Source: Sorghum bicolor (lineage: Eukaryota > Streptophyta > Magnoliopsida > Poales > Poaceae). From it: a DNA stretch of 64,000 nt. A program made the translations under genes and the position numbers. The stretch is taken from positions 30,434,477-30,498,476 of the forward strand of contig NC_012870.2 in the NCBI RefSeq assembly GCF_000003195.3. The letters run 5' to 3'. This document shows, piece after piece, positions 22,294-31,265 of the stretch (position 1 is the stretch's first letter; each line of letters starts with the position of its first letter). The notes below the pieces were generated by a model that ran no database searches, was not told the origin of the DNA, and saw only the letters and a program-made list of their open reading frames with translations.

Positions 22294-25200
22294 ATGTCCT
22301 CACCAGTGCGCGGTCGCACACCGCCAAGCAAGGACCAGGGCGGAGGCTCCGGCAAGTCTCCATCGCGCGCGCCAAGCAAGTCGCCGGCGCGCCGTTCACG
22401 CACCCGCGACTCACGCCGTCCGCGGGAGATCGTCGTCGAGCGCATCATCCGCGAGGGTGGTGGCGCCGGCACCTGGCCGCAGCTGACCAAGACCAACTAC
22501 AATGAGTGGTCGCTGCGGATGAAGCTGAAGATGCAGGCCCGGCGGATCTGGGACGCCATCGAGTTCGACGACGTCGAGTACGACGACGACCGGAGCGCGC
22601 TCGACGCCATCTGCAGCGCTGTGCCAGAGGAGATGGTGCCCGCGCTCGCCACCAAGGCAACTGCCAAGGAGGCATGGGAGACCATCAAAACCCTCCGCAT
22701 CGGCGACAATCGAGTGCGCACAGCCACGGCGCAGAACCTGCGCACCGAGTACGAGAACATCACGCTCCGGGAAGGAGAAGCCATCGAGGATTTTGCGCTG
22801 CGTCTCACCGGCATCGTCCAGCGTCTGGCAACGCTCGGGGACCCGGAGCCAGAAGACAAGGTCGTCCGCAAGTACCTCCGTGTGGCTCGCCTGCGCTACA
22901 AACAGCTGGTAATCTCAATCGAAACCTTGCTCGACATTTCGCAACTTTCGATTGAGGAGGTCACTGGCCGCCTCAAAGCCGCCGACGACGTCGACCCCGC
23001 GCCGGTGCACACTGCGAGCGGCAAGCTGCTTCTCACAGAGGAGCAGTGGGTCGAGAGGTACAAGAAGAAGGCTACGGAGTCCGGTCGTGGCTCCAGCTCC
23101 GGTGGCCGCGGCAAGGGTCGCGGCAGAGGCCGCGGGCGCAGCAACGGCGGCAATGGCGACGGCAAGAGCGGCTCCAGCTCAAGCAGGCCGCCACCTGATG
23201 ACCCGTGCCCACGCTGTGGCAAAAAGGGCCACTGGGCCCGCGACTGCCGTCTCAAGAAGAAGGAGGAGCCGGCCCAAGAGGCCCATGTGGCCCAAAAGGA
23301 GGAGGCCACCCTAATGCTGGCCCTTGCCTCGCCCGGCCTGGTGGAATCAGAATTCCCCACGCCGCCGCTGCTCTGCTCCGAGCCACCGGCGCCGCAGTCC
23401 GCCAGCTGTCCGGCACTCCCCGCTGCCGAGATCTACCTCGTCGAGGCCAAGGTCTTCGCCACCTTCGACTCCGCGTCTGACCGGGATCCGCGCCGATGGA
23501 TCCTGGACACGGGAGCCTCCAACCACATGACCGGCGCCCGGTCCGCCTTCGCCAGCCTCGACACCGGCATCACCGGCTCCGTGCGATTCGGCGACGGCTC
23601 CACCGCGCGCATCGAGGGAAGCGGGACCGTGCTCCTCTCCTGCAAGAACGGGGAGCACCGGTCGCTCTCCCACGTCTACTACCTCCCTCGTCTGACGGCC
23701 AACATCATCTCCGTCGGGCAGTTGGACGAGGGCGGGTATGAGGTGCTCGTGAAGGATGGCGTGATGCGTGTCCGCGACGAGGAGATGCGGCTGCTCGCGA
23801 AGATTCCCCGCAGCCCAGGCCGCCTGTATGTGCTCGACGTCACCATCGCACGACCGGTGTGCCTGGCGGCGCGGGGCGCCGACGACGCGTGGGTCTGGCA
23901 TGCCCGATTCGGGCATGTCAACTTCACTGCTCTCCGCAAGATGGCGCGAGACGAGCTCGTTCGCGGATTGCCCCTGCTCAGTCAGGTCGAGCAAATCTGC
24001 GATGCGTGCCTCGTCGGCAAGCAGCGTCGTGCGCCGTTCCCGCAAAAGGCACAGGGGCGCTCCACCGAGGTCCTCCAGCTCGTCCACGGCGATCTCTGCG
24101 GTCCGATCACGCCCCCGACGCCCAGCGGTAATCGCTACTTCCTCCTAATGGTTGATGACTACTCGCGCTACATGTGGGTGGCTCTGCTGCCGTCCAAGGA
24201 CGAGGCAGCGTCGGCCATCAAGCGCATCCAAGCCGCAGCCGAGAGGAAGACCGGGAAGAAGCTGCTCGCCCTCCGTACCGATCGGGGAGGCGAGTTTGCC
24301 GCGGCGGACTTCGTGGAGTACTGCGCCCAGCTAGGACTGCGTCGCGAGCTCACGGCACCACACTCACCGCAACAAAACGGTGTCGTGGAGCGCCGCAACC
24401 AGTCCGTCGTCGGCACGGCGCGGTGCATGCTGAAGGGAAAGGGGCTCCCTGGAGTCTTCTGGGGCGAAGCTGTCTCGACGGCAGTGTACCTTCTCAACCG
24501 CTCCTCGTCGAAGAGCATTGGGGGCAAGACCCCCTACGAGCTCTGGACGGGCAGTGCGCCGGGCGTTCATCATCTCCGCACGTTCGGCAGCATCGCCCAT
24601 GTCAAGGTAACGGCGCCTAACCCAAAGAAGCTAGATGACCGAAGCCGGCGCATGATCTTCGTCGGCTACGAGGCCGGATCCAAGGCATACCGAGTGTATG
24701 ACCCCACCACGCGCCGGGTGCACGTCAGCCGCGATGTGGTGTTCGACGAAAGCTCCCAGTGGGTTTGGCCTGCTGGGCACGACGGGAGCGACGCCGACTT
24801 CGTCATCAACGAACCAGCCGAGGCGACGCCCACTGTGATCACCACCACAAGCACAACGGTGACCGAGCCCTCCTCGTCAGGCGTGCCGTCGGGCATGACG
24901 TCTCCAGCGCCGCCGGGGTCTCCCTTCGCCACGTACGCCCCAGTGCACACTCCGTCCTCGACTTCGACCCCAGGGGCGCCCAGCATGCAGCCAGCAAGCA
25001 ACGTCGAGTTTGCTACGCCGCCGTCCGGGTTCAGCGAGCAGCTGGACGTCGACCACGACGACGAGGGACCATTGCGGTTCCGGCGCGTCGACAACATCAT
25101 CGGTCAGTCCACTCCACCGGGTCTCGCTGAACGAGATCTGGAGGAGCATCTCATGCTGGCGAGCGACGCCGAGCCGGCGACGTTCGAAGAGGCCATGCGC

Positions 25201-26709
25201 CATGAGCACTGGCGCCACGCAATGCTGGACGAGATGACGTCCATTGAAGCAAGCGGCACCTGGGAGCTGGTCGATGCTCCTCCACGCGTCAGACCAATCG
25301 GCTTGAAGTGGGTCTATAAGACCAAGAAGGACGCCTCGGGAGTCATCACCAAGTACAAGGCACGCCTCGTCGCCAAAGGCTACGTGCAGCAGCAGGGCAT
25401 CGACTTCGAAGAAGTGTTCGCGCCGGTGGCCAGGCTTGAGTCCGTGAGGTTGCTTCTTGCTCATGCCGCGTCCCAGGGCTGGGCAGTGCACCACATGGAC
25501 GTCAAGTCCGCCTTCCTAAACGGCGTGCTCCAGGAACAAGTCTTCGTCGAGCAGCCTCCTGGTTTCGTCCTGCGCGGGCACGAGAAGAAGGTCCTGCACC
25601 TTGTGAAGGCGTTGTACGGTCTGCGTCAAGCGCCCCGCGCCTGGTACGCCAAGCTCGATGCCTCACTGATCGAGTTGGGCTTCCAGCGGAGCACCTCTGA
25701 GCACGCTGTGTACCTGCGCGGAGCGGGCGATCGACGGCTCGTCGTCGGGGTCTACGTGGACGATCTGGTGATCACGGGCGGCAACAACGGTGACATCAAC
25801 ACGTTCAAGGAGGAGATGATGCTGAAGTTCGAGATGAGTGATCTCGGTCTCCTCCACTACTATCTGGGGCTCGAAGTCACCCAGAGTGAGACCGGGATCA
25901 CCATCTGTCAGAGCGCCTACGCCGCCAAGATCTTGGAGTCGGCTGGGTTGGCCGGATGCAACCCCAGTCACACTCCCATGGAGCCCCGCCTGAAGCTCAG
26001 CAAGATCAGCTCTGCACCAGCCGTCGACGCAACCATGTACCGCAGCATCGTCGGTTCCCTTCGCTACCTGGTGAACTCAAGGCCCGACCTCGCCTATTCG
26101 GTGGGGTACATCAGCAGGTTCATGGAGAACCCCACAACCGAGCATCTGTCAGCTGTCAAGAGGGTACTCAGGTATGTTGCAGGGACACTGCACTTTGGGT
26201 GCTGCTACAAAAGGAAGAAGGAAGCCCAGCTCGTCGGTTACAGTGACAGCGACTTGGCCGGCGACATTGACACCCGCAAGAGCACCACCGGAGTCGTCTT
26301 CTTCCTCGGCGGCAACATCATCACCTGGCAGTCTCAAAAGCAACGCGTCGTGGCTTTGTCCTCCTGCGAGGCAGAGTACATAGCCGCGGCCACAGCAGCT
26401 TGCCAGGGAGTGTGGCTTGCGCGCCTCCTTGCCGAGCTCAAAGGGGGGAAAGCAGCCACCATCTCGCTGAAGATCGACAATCAATCCGCCATCGCACTCA
26501 GCCGGAATCCCGTGTTCCACGACCGGAGCAAGCACATTGATGTGAGATATCACTATATTCGCGAATGTGTCGAGGAGAACAGGGTTCAGCTTCAGTCCAT
26601 TGGGACGACCGAGCAGCTGGCGGACATCTGCACCAAAGCCTTGGGGCGCGAACAGTTCTGTGATCTGCGCTCCAAGCTTGGAGTTCTTCATGTACAGTCA
26701 GCACACTAG
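22294..26709 (+). CDS. Copia Gag-Pol polyprotein, intact (1471 aa)
   Basis: The polyprotein supplies particle protein, protease, integrase, reverse transcriptase and RNase H. I start it at ATG 22294 because it has a GCCACCATG context; the frame is open upstream only through the primer site. Domains in order: Gag at about 60-240; basic Gly/Arg region; CCHC knuckle 305-318 (CPRCGKKGHWARDC); protease DTGAS with Asp405; HHCC pre-integrase region near 536; integrase catalytic Asp600, Asp663 and Glu699 (D-62-D-35-E); reverse transcriptase with YVDD at 1154-1157; and RNase H with YSDSDLAGD near 1317 and SSCEAEY. No stop or frameshift interrupts it. The single reading frame is normal for copia. Confidence 0.95.
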   Translation: MSSPVRGRTPPSKDQGGGSGKSPSRAPSKSPARRSRTRDSRRPREIVVERIIREGGGAGTWPQLTKTNYNEWSLRMKLKMQARRIWDAIEFDDVEYDDDRSALDAICSAVPEEMVPALATKATAKEAWETIKTLRIGDNRVRTATAQNLRTEYENITLREGEAIEDFALRLTGIVQRLATLGDPEPEDKVVRKYLRVARLRYKQLVISIETLLDISQLSIEEVTGRLKAADDVDPAPVHTASGKLLLTEEQWVERYKKKATESGRGSSSGGRGKGRGRGRGRSNGGNGDGKSGSSSSRPPPDDPCPRCGKKGHWARDCRLKKKEEPAQEAHVAQKEEATLMLALASPGLVESEFPTPPLLCSEPPAPQSASCPALPAAEIYLVEAKVFATFDSASDRDPRRWILDTGASNHMTGARSAFASLDTGITGSVRFGDGSTARIEGSGTVLLSCKNGEHRSLSHVYYLPRLTANIISVGQLDEGGYEVLVKDGVMRVRDEEMRLLAKIPRSPGRLYVLDVTIARPVCLAARGADDAWVWHARFGHVNFTALRKMARDELVRGLPLLSQVEQICDACLVGKQRRAPFPQKAQGRSTEVLQLVHGDLCGPITPPTPSGNRYFLLMVDDYSRYMWVALLPSKDEAASAIKRIQAAAERKTGKKLLALRTDRGGEFAAADFVEYCAQLGLRRELTAPHSPQQNGVVERRNQSVVGTARCMLKGKGLPGVFWGEAVSTAVYLLNRSSSKSIGGKTPYELWTGSAPGVHHLRTFGSIAHVKVTAPNPKKLDDRSRRMIFVGYEAGSKAYRVYDPTTRRVHVSRDVVFDESSQWVWPAGHDGSDADFVINEPAEATPTVITTTSTTVTEPSSSGVPSGMTSPAPPGSPFATYAPVHTPSSTSTPGAPSMQPASNVEFATPPSGFSEQLDVDHDDEGPLRFRRVDNIIGQSTPPGLAERDLEEHLMLASDAEPATFEEAMRHEHWRHAMLDEMTSIEASGTWELVDAPPRVRPIGLKWVYKTKKDASGVITKYKARLVAKGYVQQQGIDFEEVFAPVARLESVRLLLAHAASQGWAVHHMDVKSAFLNGVLQEQVFVEQPPGFVLRGHEKKVLHLVKALYGLRQAPRAWYAKLDASLIELGFQRSTSEHAVYLRGAGDRRLVVGVYVDDLVITGGNNGDINTFKEEMMLKFEMSDLGLLHYYLGLEVTQSETGITICQSAYAAKILESAGLAGCNPSHTPMEPRLKLSKISSAPAVDATMYRSIVGSLRYLVNSRPDLAYSVGYISRFMENPTTEHLSAVKRVLRYVAGTLHFGCCYKRKKEAQLVGYSDSDLAGDIDTRKSTTGVVFFLGGNIITWQSQKQRVVALSSCEAEYIAAATAACQGVWLARLLAELKGGKAATISLKIDNQSAIALSRNPVFHDRSKHIDVRYHYIRECVEENRVQLQSIGTTEQLADICTKALGREQFCDLRSKLGVLHVQSAH

Positions 26710-26724
26710 GAGTAGGAGGAGATT
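26707..26724 (+). promoter_or_regulatory. Polypurine tract of element F
   Basis: AGGAGTAGGAGGAGATT lies directly before the 3' LTR and overlaps the gag-pol stop codon. It would prime plus-strand DNA synthesis during reverse transcription. Confidence 0.8.
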
Positions 26725-27096
26725 TGTTAGATACTCCTATGTGCTGGGTAGATTAGGAATGCACGTTTTTCCACTTCTTGCATGCGCGCAGACACCGGGC
26801 TGTGGTGATCGCGCGCTCAACTTAGCGGTAGTTGCATGCATGCCGCCATGGCCGGATGAACTCGGTGCGTGGGGATGGACGCGCACAAGGATCGGGTCAT
26901 GCGCGCCATGGCCGGTATGCCCTCTCTGTTTTTTCCCATAAAAGGAGAAATATACACCGGAAAACGCTGCGCAGTTTGGCAGCACAAAATCTTCCTCGCA
27001 CTCTGCGTCGCTCAGTTTCTTGCATCCGCGTTTCTGCTCGCCGCCGGCGTCCGCTGCGCGCACGCCGCCGGCGTTCGCCGTCGACCACGTCTGACA
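26725..27096 (+). repeat. 3' LTR of element F
   Basis: This 372-bp copy matches the 5' LTR except for a single base that I can see (CTCCTATGTG here, CTCCTAAGTG in the 5' copy). It is followed by the target duplication CAGCA. Confidence 0.92.
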
Positions 27097-27635
27097 CAGC
27101 ACCGGTGGGCTCATCTTCTCTGACCTGCTCCACCTCGGCGCACCGGCGGGCTCATCTTCTCCGACCTGCTCCGCCTTGGTCTCGCCGTAGCTTGCTCATC
27201 GGCGCAGCATCCTTCTCCGCGTGCTCCTGCTCGGCCGGTGGAGAGAGGGGGAGAGAGGGCGAGCGGAGGAGGCAAGCAGAAGGAGAGCGGGGAGGGTGAC
27301 CGGAAGCGCGACCGAGCTGGCTCAAGCCAGGCCCCAGAAAAACGGATCCACCCTCCGTTTTCTGGGAGCCAGGCCCTGATGCGTACGGCGGCATGGTGAA
27401 GCCTGGCTTAGGAGCGAAAACAATCAACCAAACAGGCTTGTTTGAGCTCCAACTAGCCTGTCCAGGAGATAACCAGCCTACCAAACACACCCTTTCCGCA
27501 TGCAGTGCTCCTTGTGGCATTTCCCGCGCGTCCTGCTGTCCTTTCCCCTCTTTCCAATCGCACATGCATGTTCATCCGGAAAAAGGTGAAATCAATAAGC
27601 CATGTATATGCCCCAGGCTGCCGGAGTTGGGAGCA

Positions 27636-28258
27636 TGGTTCTGGGATTCGGCCCGAAAGCACCGAATTTCACCGAAATTCGTCCAATTCGGCCCAGCCCG
27701 AGACAAAACCAAACCGGTCAAAATATTTCGGCCCCATTCAAATTTCCAGCCCGTTTCATAGTCCAACTACAGCCCATGAAGGTTTCTCCATCGGTTCTGA
27801 CCCTAAAAACTTACTCACGTTGCCTAGCTTTCCTGCAAGCCGCCGCCAGCAGCTTCGTCTCCTACCTGTGACGCCTGCGCCAGTGCACCGTGAAAGCCAT
27901 GGCTACTTCCCTACGTCCGAGCTTACACCATGTACACTCCTCGACGCAACCCGCATGCCATGGTCGCTCCTCGACGGTCGCAGTCGCGTCGTCACTGCAT
28001 CAGATATGTCTTTGCTGCCATATTCATCCCTGCTGCAACCAGCACATCGTCGCTGCCCTCCCTGCCACCTGCGTGTTCCCCGTCGGCGCTGCGTGAACCC
28101 TCTATGAGCCCACTGCAATTCCTGATAGTTTGGGAAAATTTTCTTCAAATTTGCGCAAATTTCATTTAAATTTTGAGTGGATACCGGTCCGAATTTTCCG
28201 AATTTCGCCCAATTCGGTGGGCTCCGAATTTTTTTGAGAAAAGAATCCCAGAACCTTG
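27636..28258. mobile_element. Small Mutator-like element with long target duplication
   Basis: The ends TGGTTCTGGGATTC and GAATCCCAGAACC are inverted repeats. They are flanked by the direct duplication GTTGGGAGCA (27626-27635 and 28259-28268), the 9-10 bp size typical of Mutator-like elements. Subterminal blocks CCAATTCGG and CCGAATTT are also inverted. The middle (about 27890-28100) is GC-richer with no recognisable domain, so it could be captured host sequence. No transposase is present. Confidence 0.65.
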
Positions 28259-28598
28259 GTTGGGAGCACTGGATCGATTTAGCCAGCACAAGGCCATGAG
28301 CAACTAGAGGATACCAACTTGGATTTTGAGCTGCATCGTGAGTCGTCCGTACGGCCGGCGGGCTTCGGTGGCCAGCAGCCTCGAGAAGATCCTTGAAGAG
28401 AATGAGCACTTGACTACTTGAGCAGCAAACTACATAGGAGACGGCATCCATCTAGGACAGGAAAACATGAAGAAAATCGGAGACTACAGAAATAGAGAGT
28501 CTGGTTTAAAGACTCTGTTGTGGATCATATCTATTTTGACTGTATTAGAGAGCCAATTTAGAGATTCACGTTTACATATGCTTTTGGAGATGCTCTAA

Positions 28599-28984
28599 GG
28601 ATGGAGGGAAGTATATATGCACTTTGGTTGTAGTCGTGAGGGCTAAGATCGTGCAGGATGGGCTCATGGGCCGTTTAGAGGCCTGCATTACATTAGTTTC
28701 TATAGAGCTCATGCTTGGATCTGATATCGACAGCTAGGATTAAGAACTGCAGGGACAAGTCCTGGTGGCCAACTGTAGACGATCTAGTTCCAGCAGGAGC
28801 AGTCATGGCGAAAGGGACCCGAAACCTGATTCTCCGCGGATAATTCCTCCACTGAGGATCAGGGATGGAAGAAATTTGCTCCCCATGGGAAGACTAACGG
28901 GAAAATTCCCTCCCATCGGGTCTTACGGGTTCGGAGATGTTCTCCCTGTCCTCATACCCGAAACCCGCATACCCGCCCTGCTAA
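28599..28984. other. Unassigned stretch with a partial copy of the bS18 upstream region
   Basis: No gene is seen. 28746-28788 (CTGCAGGGACAAGTCCTGGT onward) resembles 31178-31218 just upstream of the bS18 gene. The pattern suggests a duplicated promoter-side fragment. Confidence 0.4.
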
Positions 28985-29540
28985 TCTCTATAACTAAAAA
29001 TTATAGAGAGGACCCATCTACTATACCTATGGTGAAGCCACAACTCTAATCCCTTTTACTATGTCAATAGGCTATCTTATCAACCCAGGCCCCACTCACC
29101 CATGCATGCAAAATTGTTTTAGCGGATTAAAAAAAATCATAACTCTTAAATCAAAGATATAAATTAAATTCCAATTGCACCATTAAATTTCTTAAAATAA
29201 ATCCTTCAAAACAAGATCACACATGGATATATTTAGATAAAATTTTATTAATGAATATTTATCTCTACAACTAAAAATTATGGAGAGGATCCGTCCACAA
29301 CTCCCATCTCTTTGATGGTCTTTTTTACTACGCGATGACACGCTATCCCATCAACCTAGGCCCCACTCACCTATGCATGCAAAATTATTTTAGCGAATTA
29401 AAAAAGTCATAACTCCTAAACCAGAGATATAAATTAAATTCTGATTGCACCATTAATTTTTTTATAACAAATCCTTCAAAACAAGATCATACATGGATAT
29501 ATTTAGATAAAATTTTATCAATGAATTTTATCTTATAAAA
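28985..29540. repeat. 277-bp tandem duplication of the Helitron 5' end
   Basis: Two diverged units begin at 28985 (TCTCTATAACTAAAAATTAT) and 29262 (TCTCTACAACTAAAAATTAT). Both contain GGCCCCACTCACC, ATGCATGCAAAATT and ACATGGATATATTTAGATAA in the same order. Each start is preceded by A, so both could act as Helitron 5' termini. Confidence 0.8.
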
Positions 29541-30417
29541 ATAAAATATTTTCTTTCATTAAGTAGAGATAATATTCTAGGTTCAACAGACAATGTTCTG
29601 TCTTTGTAAAAAAATTATCGATTTAAAAGAATAGTATTTTAGTTTTAGGTTTATGAAACTGATATTACAATATACATAAAAATACATAAATACATGACAT
29701 AGATAAAAATAATAATAAAATCTAGAGTAAAAAGCATAAGAAAAAAATAAAAACACAAAATGGAGAAAAAATTCAAATAATATCAAAGGGTTACTGTAAA
29801 TATATTTATAGAACATTAACATCACTAAATACATCATAGAACATTATTAAATATATTATAGAACATCACATCTATTATAGATTACATGTATACTAAGTGA
29901 ACACCATAAGAAACATCATAGAACATCACATGTATACTACGTAAACATGACATAGCACAACATAAAACACTAAAAATATACTACATAAATATCACATATA
30001 TATATAGAAAATAAAAATAAAAAAATAAAATTACTAAAAAGAAAATTATAAAAACAAACATGATTAACAAATGATAAAAAGTGCATAGAGCAAATAAAAT
30101 AAATAAATAATTTAAATAAGGATAAAATATGATTAAAAGGAAATAAAATATAAAATAAGAATGAAGAAACATAGAAAACCTAAAAAGAAAAAAGAAAAAC
30201 ACATAGAAGCAAAGAAGAATAATAAAAATAAAACCAAAAGAAAAAGAAAATAAAAGGTAAAATTAAAATAAGAAAAGAATAAGGAAAGGACAAAAAATAA
30301 AATAATAAACTGAAAAAAATGAAAAAGAAAGAATATAGACAGAAAAAATAAAATAATAATAAAAAAATAGAGTATATGGATTTTAAAACCCGTAACAACG
30401 TATGGACATTAACCTAG
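28985..30417 (+). mobile_element. Non-autonomous Helitron (1433 bp)
   Basis: The left end TCTCTATAAC follows an A and the right end CTAG is followed by a T, matching Helitron insertion between A and T. Just before the 3' end, CCGTAACAACGTATGG can form the short hairpin found about 10 bases from Helitron termini, and grass Helitrons typically end in this style. There is no Rep/helicase. The 29580-30360 part is extremely A-rich on the + strand, so the open frames on the opposite strand (Phe/Tyr-rich) are low-complexity artefacts. No target duplication is expected or seen. Confidence 0.7.
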
Positions 30418-30475
30418 TAGATACAAATATACAAAATATGGATGGAGAGGCGCAAGACGCCAGGTTTAACATTCA

Positions 30476-30719
30476 GGCCTTGTTTACTTCCAAAAATTTT
30501 TGCAAAATAGGAATAGTAGTACTTTCGTTTGTATTTGACAAATATTGTTCAAATATGGACTAACTAGACTCAAAAGATTCGTCTCGTCAATTTCGACCAA
30601 ACTGTGCAATTAGTTTTTATTTTTATCCATATTTAATACTCCATGCATACGTCTAAAGATTCGATGTGACGGGAAATCTAAAAAAATTTTGCAAAATTTT
30701 TGGAGAACTAAACAAGGCC
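30476..30719. mobile_element. GGCCTTGTTTA-type MITE, copy 2
   Basis: The 244-bp element has ends GGCCTTGTTTACTT and GAACTAAACAAGGCC, flanked by TCA on both sides (30473-30475 and 30720-30722). It has the same body blocks as the copies at 19744 and 55953. The clean 3-bp duplication supports a Tourist/PIF-like origin. Confidence 0.85.
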
Positions 30720-30722
30720 TCA

Positions 30723-31265
30723 GCTAACCCTAATCCCATCACCCCAGGCAGCTACACACCCAGCCGCCAGCTGCTCCCTGCTCCCATCCCCTTCCCACCC
30801 AGCCGCCCCTCCGCTAGCACCCAACAGCCAGCTGCTCGGGCTGCTGCCGCTCGCCTGCTCCCAATCCCAGCGACCCAGCCTCCCAGAGTCCATGATTCCC
30901 CAGCAGTCAGCATCCAGCCAGCAAGCAGCACTCACTGCACGTCAAGGCGGCCAGCGGTGAGGGGCGCGACTACCGACTACGAGGCCGCGAACACGACTGC
31001 CGACCGCGAGGCAGCGAGCGCGACTGTGGCACTGCGCTGCGCGAGGCCGCGACCCTCGGGCCCCAGCAGGCCGGCACCCCGCGACCGCGAGTCTGCGATT
31101 TAGGCTGCGCGGTGCGGCCACATGCTCCTGGAGTTCTGGTCACCATTGGATACAAGTGAACGGCCAGATATCGAGCGACTGCAGAGATAAGTCGTGGTGG
31201 CCACTGCAGACGATCTGGTGTTGGGGTTGCGGCGGCGCCGACGAGACGGAACACCACCGAGCGCA
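30723..31265 (+). promoter_or_regulatory. bS18 gene upstream region
   Basis: This 540-bp stretch is rich in CAGCC and CCCAG repeats and becomes more GC-rich toward the gene. It shows no clear TATA box. Open frames here have no domain and are probably not coding. It presumably holds the promoter and 5' leader of the bS18 gene, with a MITE immediately upstream. Confidence 0.35.

Larger units (their letters stand above)
21882..27096 (+). mobile_element. Complete Ty1/copia retrotransposon (element F, 5215 bp)
   Basis: Two 372-bp LTRs enclose a single gag-pol frame, and the element is flanked by a perfect 5-bp duplication CAGCA (21877-21881 and 27097-27101). The LTRs appear to differ by only one base (A at 21896 against T in the 3' copy). 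A tRNA-Met type primer site and a purine-rich tract are in place. These features point to a recent insertion with all parts needed for transposition. Element H at 46879 is a decayed relative. Activity is inferred, not shown. Confidence 0.93.
20718..28595. mobile_element. PIF/Harbinger-like element bounded by GAGCATCTCC repeats, with later insertions
   Basis: The left end GAGCATCTCC is preceded by TAA (20715-20717), and the right end GGAGATGCTC is followed by TAA (28596-28598). That gives a 10-bp terminal inverted repeat with the TAA target duplication expected for PIF/Harbinger transposons. Without the copia element (21882-27101, including one target copy) and the Mutator-like element (27636-28268), about 2 kb remains. 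I see no transposase in it, so it was probably non-autonomous. The left arm has a 24-bp minisatellite. The right arm has a 41-bp direct repeat at about 27101-27180 and a hairpin near 27330-27375. Confidence 0.65.

Noticed and set aside
29583..30398. Three Phe/Tyr-rich open frames on the minus strand resembling membrane proteins
   Set aside because: They lie in the A-rich Helitron body; the apparent hydrophobicity comes from T-rich complement, with no start context, splice signals or domain.
30666..31103. 145-codon Pro/Ala-rich open frame upstream of the bS18 gene
   Set aside because: It begins inside a MITE and has only low-complexity Pro/Ala/Ser sequence; better read as promoter and leader.
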